This document shows positions 50,193 through 59,453 of a DNA stretch of 64,000 nt, in pieces (position 1 is the first letter of the stretch; the number at the start of each line of letters is the position of its first letter). The position numbers and the translations under genes are program-made. Below the pieces are notes generated by a model. The model was not told the origin of the DNA. It did not search any database and saw only the letters and a program-made list of their open reading frames with translations. This stretch comes from Microbacterium sp. 8M (lineage in GTDB: Bacteria; Actinomycetota; Actinomycetes; Actinomycetales; Microbacteriaceae), in assembly GCF_902506375.1 (NCBI RefSeq), contig NZ_LR733284.1, positions 1,600,059 to 1,664,058 on the forward strand, written 5' to 3'.

Positions 50193-51629
50193 CTAGGGCG
50201 CGTCGTTCCGGTGCCGAGGGCTGTCGGGAGCGAGCAGAGAGTGCCGCTTCGAATACGCGAAGTAGACCACCAGGCCGATCAGGAACCATGCGGCGAAGCG
50301 CACCCAGGTCTCCCAGTGCAGATACGAGATCAGCCACAGGGATGCCACGACCCCGATCGCCGGAACCACAGGCATCAGCGGCAGGCGGAACCGCCGGGGG
50401 ATCTCGGGGTGCCGGTAACGGAGCACGATCACCGACGCGCAGACCACCACGAACGCAAGCAGGATCCCGATGTTGGTGAGCTCGGCGACCGTGGAGATCG
50501 GCACGACGCCGGCCAGGATGGCCGAGGCGATGCCGACGATCCACGTCACCCGCGTGGGCACGTGGTGCTTCGGGCTGGTCTTCGCGAACCACGCGGGCAG
50601 CAGTCCGTCGCGGCTCATCGAGAACCACACCCGGGTGACTCCGAGCATGAACGTCAACAGCACCGTGATGATGCCGACGATCGCACCGACGGCGATGATG
50701 TTCGCGGCTCCGCCGAGGCCCGCTGCCGCGAAGGCGTTCGCGAAGCCGCTCTTCGGATCGATGTCGCGATAGTTCTGCATGCCGGTCAGCACCAGGGTCG
50801 CGAGCACGTAGAGCACCATCGCGATGGCGAGCGAGAGCAGGATCGCCTTCGGCATGTGCCGACGTGCGTCCTTGGACTCCTCGGCGGCCGTGCTCATCGC
50901 GTCGTAGCCGAACACCGCGAAGAAGACCGTCGCGGCGCCCGTCATCACGCCGCCGAACCCGAACGGGAAGTAGGGGTGATAGTTCGCCGCGTCGATGTGG
51001 AACACGCCGAGCACGATGATCAGCACCACGATCAGCACCTTGACGCCGACCGCGACGAACTCGAATCGGGCGGCGCTGCGGATGCCGCGGGTCAGCACGA
51101 AGGCGGTGAGCAGGCAGAGCAGCACCGCGAAGACGTCGATCACGCGGCCCGGCCCCGTGCCCGCGGCCCCGAGCATCCACTGCGGCAGCTGCACGCCGAG
51201 CTGGGTGACCAGGAACCCGATGTAGCCCGAGATGCCGATCGCCACCACGGCGACGATGGCGGTGTACTCCAGCAGCAGATCCCACCCGATGAACCACCCG
51301 GCGAACTCGCCGAGTACGGCGTAGCCGTAGGTGTACGCGGACCCGGCCTTCGGGATCATCCCGGCGAACTCCGCGTAGGACAGCGCCGCCGCCGCGCTCG
51401 CGACGCCCGCGATGAGGAACGAGATCAGCACGGCAGGGCCCGCCGTCTGGTGCGCGACCTCGCCGGCCAGCGTGAAGATGCCGGCGCCGATGATGCCGCC
51501 GACGCCGATCGCCGTCAGCTGCCACAGGCCCAGGGCCCGCGTGAGGCCTCCGCCCTCGTTCTCGTCCTCGATCTGCTCGATCGGCTTCCGGCGGAAGATC
51601 CCCCGGGGGCCGGTGCTGTTCGTGCTCAT
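50193..51629 (-). CDS. APC amino-acid permease, cationic (CAT) branch
   Basis: The product has 478 aa from ATG 51629. About 12-14 membrane helices. IEQIEDENEGGGLTRALGLW then TAIGVGGIIGAGIF (helix 1) and AVFGYDAMSTAAEE (helix 6 region) identify the CAT branch of the APC superfamily, which takes up basic or branched amino acids. No operon partner. A longer start at 51665 exists but lacks conservation. Confidence 0.88.
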   Translation of the reverse strand: MSTNSTGPRGIFRRKPIEQIEDENEGGGLTRALGLWQLTAIGVGGIIGAGIFTLAGEVAHQTAGPAVLISFLIAGVASAAAALSYAEFAGMIPKAGSAYTYGYAVLGEFAGWFIGWDLLLEYTAIVAVVAIGISGYIGFLVTQLGVQLPQWMLGAAGTGPGRVIDVFAVLLCLLTAFVLTRGIRSAARFEFVAVGVKVLIVVLIIVLGVFHIDAANYHPYFPFGFGGVMTGAATVFFAVFGYDAMSTAAEESKDARRHMPKAILLSLAIAMVLYVLATLVLTGMQNYRDIDPKSGFANAFAAAGLGGAANIIAVGAIVGIITVLLTFMLGVTRVWFSMSRDGLLPAWFAKTSPKHHVPTRVTWIVGIASAILAGVVPISTVAELTNIGILLAFVVVCASVIVLRYRHPEIPRRFRLPLMPVVPAIGVVASLWLISYLHWETWVRFAAWFLIGLVVYFAYSKRHSLLAPDSPRHRNDAP

Positions 51630-51734
51630 CTCGTACCGCCCTTCGCTGGGCTCCCCCTTCGTCACGGTACCGCGGGTCGTGAGGGAAGGGGAGAGGTGGT
51701 GCAGCGCGTCGCGGCCGTTCCGCCTCCTGACGGA

Positions 51735-51848
51735 TCAGCCGCGCAGGACGGGCTGACGGAGGATCGTGCGGCGCTTCTCGGGGGCCACTCGGCGGGCGTC
51801 GCTGAGGTAGATCTCATGATGCACGGGGTGCCGACATGGCCGGCTCAT
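51735..51848 (-). pseudogene. remnant of a GyrI-like domain protein
   Basis: A short minus-strand frame reads HPVHHEIYLSDARRV, then APEKRRTILRQPVLRG and a stop. The HHEIYLSD-x-RR-x-APEK pattern is the end of GyrI-like/YdhR-type small-molecule-binding proteins of about 200 aa. Here only about 37 codons are open and nothing upstream continues the domain, so it is a truncated relic. Recognition is from memory of the motif. Confidence 0.45.
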
Positions 51849-51864
51849 CGGTTCTCGGGAGACC

Positions 51865-52212
51865 TCACGCCCCGCTCGGGCGACCGAGCTCGAACAACAC
51901 GACTGCACCGACGCCCATCGCCGCTCCCACGACCATGGCGAACACGCCCCACATCAAGGCCTTTCCGGATCCGGGCAGTCCGCGCAGGTCGTCGTGGTCC
52001 ATGACCTTGGCGAGTCCGAAGAGGAAGATCCCGAGCGCCGCCGATCCCATCCAGGCCAGCAGCAGCCAGGCGGCCTGCACGAAGATGTTGATCCCCGCGA
52101 GGATGCCGCCGAGTGTGAGGAGAGGCGTGTGCAGCAGGACGGCGGCGATGTAGACGAGCTTGTAGGGCATGCCGTGCTCGCGGATCACCGCGTCGTCGTC
52201 GAAAGCATCCAT
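51865..52212 (-). CDS. small membrane protein, unknown function
   Basis: The product has 115 aa from ATG 52212; CAGGCT six bases upstream fits a leaderless -10 box, while a much longer frame to 52389 would overlap the next gene's start. Three predicted helices (LVYIAAVLLHTPLLTLGGIL, WLLLAWMGSAALGIFLFGLA, WGVFAMVVGAAMGVGAVVLF). I recognise no family. Confidence 0.65.
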   Translation of the reverse strand: MDAFDDDAVIREHGMPYKLVYIAAVLLHTPLLTLGGILAGINIFVQAAWLLLAWMGSAALGIFLFGLAKVMDHDDLRGLPGSGKALMWGVFAMVVGAAMGVGAVVLFELGRPSGA

Positions 52213-52289
52213 GGGCTCAGCCTGCCACGAGGCTGCGCGGCCGATGACCGAGTGAGACGGGAGCGGAGCCGAGGACCCCGGAACAGGCA

Positions 52290-52295
52290 TAGCGT
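52290..52295 (+). promoter_or_regulatory. -10 box TAGCGT of the flavin reductase gene
   Basis: TAGCGT, then GGAGG and the GTG at 52301. It supports the GTG as the start of a leaderless mRNA, although GGAGG may bind ribosomes. Confidence 0.45.
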
Positions 52296-52300
52296 GGAGG

Positions 52301-52867
52301 GTGAGCGCGAATGCTGCGCCCGTGGCAACGACAGAGAGAAGCAGGATGAGCAGTTCCGGCCTGGAAGAGGACGTCACCGAGAAGTTCAAAGGGGCATTCC
52401 GTCACCACCCCGCCGGCGTGGCGCTTGTGACGGGGGTCGCCCCGGACGGTCCCGTCGGTCTCACGCTCTCGAGCGTCGCATCGGTGAGCGCCGACCCCGC
52501 CGTGCTCGTCTTCTCGGTCACCCGTGCCACCGGCAGCGCGGGCGGGATCCTCGCCGCGCCCAGCGCACTGGTGCACTTCCTCGTGGCGGGGCAGGAGCCG
52601 ATCGCGGACGCGTTCGCCCGCTCCGGTCAGCCGCGCTTCACGCCTGAGCAGGGGTTCCGCACCCTCCCCACCGGAGAGCCGTTCCTGCCCTCCGCCCGGG
52701 TCGCCGTGCGCGGCACGATCCGGGAGACGCACCGCGTCGGTCCGTCGTCGCTCGTGCTGCTCGACGTGCTCGACGTCATCGAGGGCACCCCCGGCGCGCC
52801 CCTGCTCTACGTCGACCGGCATTACGCCAGCCTCGCCCCGTCCAGCGCCGAAGCCGCGCAGGGCTGA
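52301..52867 (+). CDS. flavin reductase family protein
   Basis: The product has 188 aa from GTG 52301, or 173 aa from ATG 52346. FRHHPAGVALVTGVAPDGPV and GLTLSSVASVSADPAVLVFSV are the FMN-binding signature of the flavin reductase-like fold (HpaC/NtaB type), and FRTLPTGEPFLP is in the C-terminal half. It supplies reduced flavin to a monooxygenase, but no such partner is encoded nearby. Confidence 0.88.
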   Translation: MSANAAPVATTERSRMSSSGLEEDVTEKFKGAFRHHPAGVALVTGVAPDGPVGLTLSSVASVSADPAVLVFSVTRATGSAGGILAAPSALVHFLVAGQEPIADAFARSGQPRFTPEQGFRTLPTGEPFLPSARVAVRGTIRETHRVGPSSLVLLDVLDVIEGTPGAPLLYVDRHYASLAPSSAEAAQG

Positions 52868-52921
52868 CGGCGGTTTCCGGCGGCGCTTGCCCGCAGGGCC
52901 GTTCTGAACGAAGGTGGAGCC

Positions 52922-53299
52922 ATGGCCGTGACCCTGATCCTGCCGCTGCCCGCGCCGCTCGGCGTGGGGCGCGTCGTGGCGGTCGACGAGGACGCCGGTG
53001 CCGTGCGGATCCGCGACCTGACCACGGGTGTCGTCTACCGGGTGCCCGGCTCGGTGCTGCCCGAGCTCGGCACCCTGCCCTGGCGCGGGCGTGTGGAGGC
53101 GTGCACGGTGCTGGCGACCGAGGAAGGCACGGTCACCGAGCTCGCGCTCGATGCGGTCCCCGGCGGGGCGGTCGACCTGCGCGGATCGGCCGTCGCGCTC
53201 GAAGGCGCCGAGGAGGCGGCGGCCGCGGCGAAGGCGCAGGCCGCGATCTGGGGCGGCACGGACCGTCCGCCGCAGGAGGAGGCGCCGCGCTTCTGGTGA
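52922..53299 (+). CDS. hypothetical protein, 125 aa
   Basis: AAGGTGGAG precedes ATG 52922. Beta-rich N-terminal half (VAVDEDAGAVRIRDLTTGVV, VLATEEGTVTELALDA) and an Ala-rich helix with a charged tail ending PPQEEAPRFW. Not recognised. It lies 54 bases after the flavin reductase and may be co-transcribed. It is convergent with dnaE2 downstream. Confidence 0.6.
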   Translation: MAVTLILPLPAPLGVGRVVAVDEDAGAVRIRDLTTGVVYRVPGSVLPELGTLPWRGRVEACTVLATEEGTVTELALDAVPGGAVDLRGSAVALEGAEEAAAAAKAQAAIWGGTDRPPQEEAPRFW

Positions 53300-53371
53300 G
53301 CGCGGGTGGGCGCGGATTCCCGCGGCGGGCCGCATTCGCGTCGAGGGCCGTGGGGGCAGCCGGATCGGCCG

Positions 53372-56300
53372 TCACTGGAAGTCCCGGGAGTGGTGCGGCA
53401 CGCCCACCTGCAGCGCTTCGAACGCGTCGGCGAGCAGGTTGGTGACCCCTTCCGGGGAGCGCTCCAGGATGCCGCGCACGATCAGCGCGGGTGACTCCCG
53501 CGCGATCCGGCGATAGCGCAGCCACACCCCCTGGGTGCAGATGACGTTCACCAGTCCGTGCTCGTCCTCCAGGTTGAGGAAGGTGACTCCGCCCGCCGTG
53601 GACGGACGCTGCCGGTGCGTCACCAGGCCCGCCGTCTCCACCCGGCGGCCGTTCTCGTGGGTGCGCAGCGCGGAGGAGGTGAGCACGCCCCGCGCATCCA
53701 GCTCCGGCCGGAAATGCGCGAGCGGATGGTCGTCGGTGGACACCCCGGTGGCCCAGAGGTCGGCGGTGAGGAGCTCGTAGCTGGTCTGATCGCCGAACAG
53801 CGGCGGCTGCACGGCGACGACCGTGTCCGGCAGGTAGCGGGCGCGGTCCTCCGCAGCGGATCCGGCCAGCCAGATCGCCTCGCGCCGCTGCAGTCCGAGG
53901 GAGTCGAAGGCCCCGGCGGTGGCGAGGGACTCCACCTGGGTCGCGGTGAGATCGGTGCGCCGCACGAGGTCGTTCAGGTCGCGGTACGGCCCCCGAGCGT
54001 CGCGCTCGGCCACGATCCGCTCCGCCGTCTTCTCGCCGATACCGGTGACGCCCGCGAGGCCCAGGCGCACGGCGAAGCGGCCGTCCCGCCGGTGCGCCAG
54101 GGTCTCGTCCGGAGCCTTCGGGTCGAAGGGATCCGGCTTCACACCCGGGGGCCGGGCCGGAAGCTGATGGGCGCAGGCGTCCAGGCCCGTGAGCCCGGTC
54201 ATCGCGGGGTCCACCGGCTCGAGGGTCTCGGTCGCGCCCGACAGCCGGATGTCCGGACGCTTCACTTCGACTCCGTGCCGCCGGGCGTCGCCGGTGAGGG
54301 TCGCGGCGGAGTAGAAGCCCATGGGCTGGGAGCGGAGCAGGCCCGCGAGGAACGCCGCGGGGTAGTGCAGCTTGAGCCAGGAGCTCGCGTACACGAGCAG
54401 CGCGAAGGAGAGCGAGTGCGACTCCGCGAAGCCGAAGTCGGAGAACGCCTGGATCTGCGCGTAGATGCGGTCGGAGGTCTCCTCGTCCAGCCCGTGCCGG
54501 CGCATGCCGGCGTAGAGGCTGTCGCGGATCTTCTCGATCTTCTCCAGGCCGCGCTTGGATCCCATCGCGCGGCGCAGCGTGTCGGCCTCGTCGGCGGTGC
54601 AGTCGCCGAGGGTGGTCGCCATCTGGATGAGCTGCTCCTGGAACACCGGGATGCCCAGGGTGCGCTCGAGCACCGGCTTCAGCTTCGGGTGCGCGTAGGT
54701 GACCGTCTCCTGACCGAGCTTGCGGCGCACGAACGGGTGCACGGCGCCTCCCTGGATGGGGCCGGGGCGGATGAGGGCGATCTGGATCGCGAGCTCGTAG
54801 AACTCCCGCGGCTGCAGGCGGGGGAGCAGCCCCATCTGCGCGCGGGACTCGACCTGGAACACCCCGATCGTGTCGGCGCGGCAGAGCATGTCGTAGACCG
54901 CCGGCTCCTCCTTCGGCAGGGAGTCCAGCGTCCACTCCTCGCCGGTGGCCTCGCGGACCAGGTCGAAGCAGTGCCGCAGCGCGGAGAGCATCCCGAGCCC
55001 GAGCAGGTCGAACTTCACCAGCCCCATCCACGCCGCCGCATCCTTGTCCCACTGGATGACGGTGCGCTTGTCCATGCGGGCGTGCTCCACGGGCACGACT
55101 TCGCCGACCGGCCGGCGGGTCAGCACCATGCCGCCGGAGTGGATCCCCAGATGGCGGGGTGCGCGCAGCAGCTCGTCGGCGTAGGCGACCACCTGCTCCG
55201 GGATGTCGTGATCGGGGACGGGGCTGAGGTCCAGCCCCCAGCGCTCCACCTGGCGCGACCAGGCGTCCTGCTGGCCGGGGGAGTGCCCGAGAGCCCGCGC
55301 CATGTCCCGCACCGCGTTCTTCGGGCGGTACTGGATCACGTTCGCGACCTGCGCCGCGTTCTCCCGGCCGTAGGTGTCGTACACCCACTGGATGATCTCC
55401 TCGCGCCGGCCCGAGTCGAAGTCGACGTCGATGTCGGGCTCCTCGGTGCGGGTGGTGGCGAGGAAGCGCTCGAAGGGCAGCCCGTACAGGATCGGATCCA
55501 CCGCGGTGATGCCGAGCAGGTAGCACACGACGCTCGCGGCGGCGGATCCCCGGCCCTGGCAGAGGATCCCGCGACGCTTCGCCTCGTCTACGATCCCGTG
55601 CACGATGAGGAAGTAGCCGGGGAAGTCCTTCTCCTCGATCACATCCAGCTCGCGGGCGATGCGGGCGCGGCCCTCGGCGCTGAGCTGCTTGGGGGTGCCG
55701 TCCGGATAGACCGAAGGCACCGCCGCCCAGACCAGCGCGCGCAGATGGCTCATCGGGGTCTCGCCGGTGGGCACGACCATCGTGGGCAGAGCCGGCTTGG
55801 CGCGCCGCAGCGGAAAGGCGCACGCCTCGGCGATCTCCAGGCCGTGCGCGATGGCTCCCGGGTAACGGGCGAAGCGCGCCGTCATCTCCGCGCCGGAGCG
55901 CAGGTGCGCCGAGCCGTGCGCCGGCAGCCAGCCCTCGAGCTCGCGCATGCTGCGGGTGGCGCGCACCGCGGCGATCGCCTCGGCGAGCTCGGCCCGGTCG
56001 GGCGTGGCGTAGTGCACGTTGTTCGTGGCGACCACGGGCAGCCGGTACCGGGCGGCGAGATCGGCGAGGACGTCGTTGCGGCGGGTGTCCCGCGGGTCGC
56101 CGTGGTCGATGAGCTCGACGGCGACCCGGTCCGTGCCGAACAGGTCGACGAGGGTGCGCAGTGCCCGCTCCGCACCCTCGGGGCCCTCCCGTTCGAGTGC
56201 GGAGCGGACGGCGCCCTTGCGGCAGCCGGTGAGGATGGTCCAGTGCCCCTCGGCACGGTTCGCGAGGGACTCGATGTCGTAGAACGGCCGCCCCTTCTCG

Positions 56301-56974
56301 CCGCCGCGCAGCTGCGCCTCGGTGATCGCGGCCGACAGACGGTGATAGCCCTCCTCGCCACGGGCGAGCACGAGCAGGTGCTCGCCGAGCGGATCCGGCA
56401 GGCCGCGGCGCTCCGGGGGCGGTCGCCGTCTTCCGCGAGGGCCCGGGGCGTCCTGGCCGGGACCGGGGAGCGACAGCTCCGCGCCGAACACCGTCTGCAG
56501 CGGCGGACCGGAGGGCTCTGCGTCCGCCGCCCCCGTGCCCGCTCCGCCGGACTCGCCGGCCCCCGCTCCGCCGGTCCTTCCCGTGTCCGCTCCGCCGGTC
56601 TCACCGGCCCCCGCTCCGCCGGTCTCGGCGTTCTTCTCCGCGGCGAGAAGGGATTCGGCGGCCTCGGCGAAGGCCGCGGCGCCGTAGAAGCCGTCGTGGT
56701 CGGTGATCGCGAGGGCGGTGAGCCCCAGCCGCTGCGCCTCGGCGATGAGGTCCTCGGGGGAGGACGCCCCGTCGAGGAACGAGTACGAGGAGTGCGCATG
56801 CAGCTCGGCGTAGGGCACGGCGTCGGCGGGGCGTCGGATCGGGCCCAGCCGGATCGGCGGACGCTTGTGCATCCGGGACGGGGCGTCCACGGCGATCTGC
56901 TGATGCAGCGGCTCCTTGCCGCTGAGAGTGCGCTCGAGCGCCGACCAGGACATGTCCGGGTTGTGGAAGCCCAT
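53372..56974 (-). CDS. dnaE2: error-prone DNA polymerase III alpha subunit DnaE2
   Basis: The product has 1,200 aa from ATG 56974, overlapping the imuB stop by 1 base. The N-terminal PHP domain begins YAELHAHSSYSFLDGASSPE near residue 53, followed by the polymerase palm with GRGSAAASVVCY and catalytic aspartates in PDIDVDFDSG (about 512-521). A C-terminal OB fold follows, without the long tau-binding tail of DnaE1. The PHP domain is interrupted by a Gly/Ala/Thr linker (about residues 110-150) made from a 24-bp tandem repeat. With ImuA and ImuB it forms the SOS mutasome, active in damage-induced mutagenesis. Confidence 0.95.
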   Translation of the reverse strand: MGFHNPDMSWSALERTLSGKEPLHQQIAVDAPSRMHKRPPIRLGPIRRPADAVPYAELHAHSSYSFLDGASSPEDLIAEAQRLGLTALAITDHDGFYGAAAFAEAAESLLAAEKNAETGGAGAGETGGADTGRTGGAGAGESGGAGTGAADAEPSGPPLQTVFGAELSLPGPGQDAPGPRGRRRPPPERRGLPDPLGEHLLVLARGEEGYHRLSAAITEAQLRGGEKGRPFYDIESLANRAEGHWTILTGCRKGAVRSALEREGPEGAERALRTLVDLFGTDRVAVELIDHGDPRDTRRNDVLADLAARYRLPVVATNNVHYATPDRAELAEAIAAVRATRSMRELEGWLPAHGSAHLRSGAEMTARFARYPGAIAHGLEIAEACAFPLRRAKPALPTMVVPTGETPMSHLRALVWAAVPSVYPDGTPKQLSAEGRARIARELDVIEEKDFPGYFLIVHGIVDEAKRRGILCQGRGSAAASVVCYLLGITAVDPILYGLPFERFLATTRTEEPDIDVDFDSGRREEIIQWVYDTYGRENAAQVANVIQYRPKNAVRDMARALGHSPGQQDAWSRQVERWGLDLSPVPDHDIPEQVVAYADELLRAPRHLGIHSGGMVLTRRPVGEVVPVEHARMDKRTVIQWDKDAAAWMGLVKFDLLGLGMLSALRHCFDLVREATGEEWTLDSLPKEEPAVYDMLCRADTIGVFQVESRAQMGLLPRLQPREFYELAIQIALIRPGPIQGGAVHPFVRRKLGQETVTYAHPKLKPVLERTLGIPVFQEQLIQMATTLGDCTADEADTLRRAMGSKRGLEKIEKIRDSLYAGMRRHGLDEETSDRIYAQIQAFSDFGFAESHSLSFALLVYASSWLKLHYPAAFLAGLLRSQPMGFYSAATLTGDARRHGVEVKRPDIRLSGATETLEPVDPAMTGLTGLDACAHQLPARPPGVKPDPFDPKAPDETLAHRRDGRFAVRLGLAGVTGIGEKTAERIVAERDARGPYRDLNDLVRRTDLTATQVESLATAGAFDSLGLQRREAIWLAGSAAEDRARYLPDTVVAVQPPLFGDQTSYELLTADLWATGVSTDDHPLAHFRPELDARGVLTSSALRTHENGRRVETAGLVTHRQRPSTAGGVTFLNLEDEHGLVNVICTQGVWLRYRRIARESPALIVRGILERSPEGVTNLLADAFEALQVGVPHHSRDFQ
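56541..56630 (-). repeat. 24-bp tandem repeat within dnaE2
   Basis: On the plus strand four units begin with GCTCCGCCGG at 56541, 56565, 56589 and 56613 (three full 24-bp units and one partial). In frame they give 8-residue blocks GGAGAGET, GGADTGRT, GGAGAGES and GGAGTG. Length variation between strains is expected. Confidence 0.9.
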
Positions 56975-58557
56975 CAGTGATACCTCCCCTCCGCCAGCCA
57001 GCATCCGTCCGAGGCGGCACCGGCACCGGCCCCGCCTCTGCGGTCGTCCACATGCAGCACGAGCCACGCCCTGTCCTGCTCGTCGACGAGCTGCAGGCGC
57101 TCGCCGCGGAGCGCGCCGGCCGGATCCCCACGCCGGTCCCGCACCGGCCAGGGCCCCGCCCAGGACCGCACCGCGCAGGAGTCCACCGCCGCCGGCGGCG
57201 CGCTGAGCAGTCCGCGTGCGTCGACGGTGACCGGGGTGCCGTCGGCCGCGGTCACCGAGATCGGCCGGGGCGGGGTGAACACCTCCGCGGGCAGCGGATC
57301 CGGCAGCTGCCCCGGCCAGGGCTGGTCGGCGGGACGTGCCGGAACCGCCCGCTCGCCCCAGGGGGTGAGCTGCTGCCGGTCGGCGATGAGGCGCCCTCCG
57401 GCGACGACCGCGGTGACCACACCCTCGTGCCCGAGCAGGGTCTGCACCCGGGAGACGGCGTGGTGCAGCCGTTCGTCGGTGCCGGAGCCGAAAAGGCCCG
57501 GCTGATGGTGGGCGGCGTCGTCGACGGCGACCGGGGCGATCCGCACCCGCACGATGCCGCGGAAGCGGTGCGCCTCGTCGTCGTCGCCGGCTGCGGCGGA
57601 GGCCAGCGACTCCAGCTGCCAGCGCACCCGGTCGACGAGGTCGGTGGCCTCGAAGCAGGTCGGATGCAGCCAGGTGCGCGAGGTCACGCCGTCGTCGTCG
57701 TCCGTGAGGTCGATCCGCACCTCCGTGCACACCAGCGAGGCCTTGGCGAGCGCGAGGATCACGGCGTCCGCGCTCTGCCGCACGGCGAAGGCGATCTGGT
57801 CGGACTGGCTCAGAGGCGCCTCGAACTCGACCTCCGCGGCGAGCTCCGGATCCGGAGGCCGCGGCACGACCGGACGGGAATCCGCTCCCGCCGCCAGCGC
57901 GTGCAGACGCGCCCCGTGCTCGCCGAAGCGCTCCCGCAGGCGGGCCGCACCCAGGGTGACGAGCTCACCCAGGGTGCGCACGCCGAGGCGGAGCAGCAGC
58001 CCGGTCACCTCCGGATCCTGCAGCGCCTGCACGGGCAGCGGGGCGAGGAACGCCGCGGACGCCCCCGCGCCGACCACGAGCACCGGATCCGCCCCGCGTG
58101 CGGCGAGCTCCGCGGTGAACGGGCCGTCCGCGATCCCGATCCGCACATCGGGGTGCCCCGACGCGGCGAGCAGGGCGTGCAGGGCGCGGGCCGCCTCCTC
58201 CTCGCCGCCGTGGAAGCGGGCGACCCCGCGGGCGCGGAGCAGGGCGAGTCCGGGGCGGAGCAGCTGCACGCCGGGGGCCTGCGCCTCGATCAGCCGCAGC
58301 ACGGGGAGGAACGCGCGTTCGTCCCGTGCCGGATCCGCGGGCACGATCCGCAGGCTCGGCACCAGCCCCTGCGCCTCGCGGCGACGCTGCCCGATCCGCA
58401 CCCCTTGTGCGCGCGCCGCAGCGCTGCAGGCGACGACGCGGTTGGCGTGCAGGATCGCCGCGGGCGCCGCAGCCTCGGCTCCCAGTGCCGCGTGCAGCGG
58501 CCAGTCGGGGAACCACAGCACGATCACCCGCACCGGCTTCTGCATCGGGGCGCTCAT
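56974..58557 (-). CDS. imuB: Y-family polymerase-like mutasome protein ImuB
   Basis: The product has 527 aa from ATG 58557, in an ATGA overlap with imuA (minus strand). Y-family fold with VLWFPDWPLHAALG at the start in place of the DxD metal motif, so catalytic acidic residues are missing, as known for ImuB. The little-finger region and a C-terminal domain (LHHAVSRVQTLLGHEGVVTA) that contacts the clamp and DnaE2 follow. It acts as the hub of the mutasome. Confidence 0.9.
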   Translation of the reverse strand: MSAPMQKPVRVIVLWFPDWPLHAALGAEAAAPAAILHANRVVACSAAARAQGVRIGQRRREAQGLVPSLRIVPADPARDERAFLPVLRLIEAQAPGVQLLRPGLALLRARGVARFHGGEEEAARALHALLAASGHPDVRIGIADGPFTAELAARGADPVLVVGAGASAAFLAPLPVQALQDPEVTGLLLRLGVRTLGELVTLGAARLRERFGEHGARLHALAAGADSRPVVPRPPDPELAAEVEFEAPLSQSDQIAFAVRQSADAVILALAKASLVCTEVRIDLTDDDDGVTSRTWLHPTCFEATDLVDRVRWQLESLASAAAGDDDEAHRFRGIVRVRIAPVAVDDAAHHQPGLFGSGTDERLHHAVSRVQTLLGHEGVVTAVVAGGRLIADRQQLTPWGERAVPARPADQPWPGQLPDPLPAEVFTPPRPISVTAADGTPVTVDARGLLSAPPAAVDSCAVRSWAGPWPVRDRRGDPAGALRGERLQLVDEQDRAWLVLHVDDRRGGAGAGAASDGCWLAEGRYH

Positions 58558-59345
58558 CCGGCCACCGCCAGGAGCTGGCGCGCCTCGGCGGACCGGCGGG
58601 CCTCGGGCGGCGAGGACGGGCGCCGGTCCTCGCGCACCGAGGGGAGCGGGACGAGCCGGGGCGCGGCCGGGGAGACCGGCTCGATCGTGCCGTGGGCTCC
58701 CGGCAGCCGCACGCGCACGCTCTGCGGCATGGGGGAGCGCCGGGTGTGCGCGGTGACCGTCACCTCGCACTCCTCCAGCGCGCCCCAGCCGTCGCCGAGT
58801 CCCTGCCAGTGCGGGTCGTGCACGCGGATCGACCCCTCGCTCTGCGGCCAGGCCGCAGGGGAGACCACGAGCAGCGTGCAGCCGCGGTCGCGCAGCCGGG
58901 CGTGTAGCCGGCTCAGCTCCGCCTCACGGACCGCGGATGAGGGGCGGACCGCGATGAGCGGGATCACCTCGCTCAGCGCCGAGACGACCGCGAGCCAGCG
59001 GGCGCCCGGGGCGGGGACGAGGAGGAGCCGGTCCAGCTCCACGCCGTGCCCGGCCAGCGCCTCCACGCCCAGGGTGGGCATCCCGATGGCGGCGCACCAG
59101 GCGCCGGTGCGGGAGGCGCCGGCGAGCAGCGCGCCGATGAGCCCGGGGGAGGGCGAGAGGGAGTACGCGGTCCCGACCTGCAGTCCGCCTTCGGGGAGGA
59201 TCGGCTCGAGCGCCGAGGGCACCGGGATCAGCGGCAGATCGCTGCGCCGGCGCTGCATCCGGGTGATCTCCCGGCGCAGGCGCAGCACATCCGCGACCCG
59301 GTCGTCGGTGTCGGCGGCGGGGGCGATCATGGAACCGAGAGCCAT
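58554..59345 (-). CDS. imuA: RecA-like mutasome protein ImuA
   Basis: The product has 263 aa from ATG 59345. ATGs at 59351 and 59360 are in frame, but the predicted -10 (GAGAAT, 59364 to 59359) would lie on the first, so the transcript should begin near 59352. The body resembles a RecA/SulA-like core without a canonical Walker A (EPILPEGGLQVGTAYSLSPS). In M. tuberculosis ImuA' and ImuB are required with DnaE2 for induced mutagenesis. First gene of the three-gene operon. Confidence 0.85.
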   Translation of the reverse strand: MALGSMIAPAADTDDRVADVLRLRREITRMQRRRSDLPLIPVPSALEPILPEGGLQVGTAYSLSPSPGLIGALLAGASRTGAWCAAIGMPTLGVEALAGHGVELDRLLLVPAPGARWLAVVSALSEVIPLIAVRPSSAVREAELSRLHARLRDRGCTLLVVSPAAWPQSEGSIRVHDPHWQGLGDGWGALEECEVTVTAHTRRSPMPQSVRVRLPGAHGTIEPVSPAAPRLVPLPSVREDRRPSSPPEARRSAEARQLLAVAG

Positions 59346-59362
59346 CCCCATGCACTCCATTC

Positions 59363-59378
59363 TCGAATATCTCTTCGA
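59363..59378. promoter_or_regulatory. LexA (SOS) box upstream of imuA-imuB-dnaE2
   Basis: TCGAATATCTCTTCGA matches the actinobacterial SOS box TCGAAC-n4-GTTCGA at 10 of 12 fixed positions. It sits between -35 TTGCAG (59387 to 59382) and -10 GAGAAT (59364 to 59359, minus strand; 17-base spacer), ideal for repression. Confidence 0.75.
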
Positions 59379-59381
59379 ATA

Positions 59382-59387
59382 CTGCAA
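59382..59387 (-). promoter_or_regulatory. -35 box of the mutasome operon
   Basis: TTGCAG on the minus strand, 17 bases from GAGAAT, with the LexA box in between. Confidence 0.5.
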
Positions 59388-59453
59388 CGGCATGGATGAC
59401 GATAATCCGTACATCCGACATGGCCGAATCGACGCGGATCCCGGGACGCGGGC

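Noticed and set aside
53558..56980. 1,140-codon plus-strand frame opposite dnaE2
   Set aside because: High-GC antisense shadow; all DnaE2 motifs are on the minus strand.
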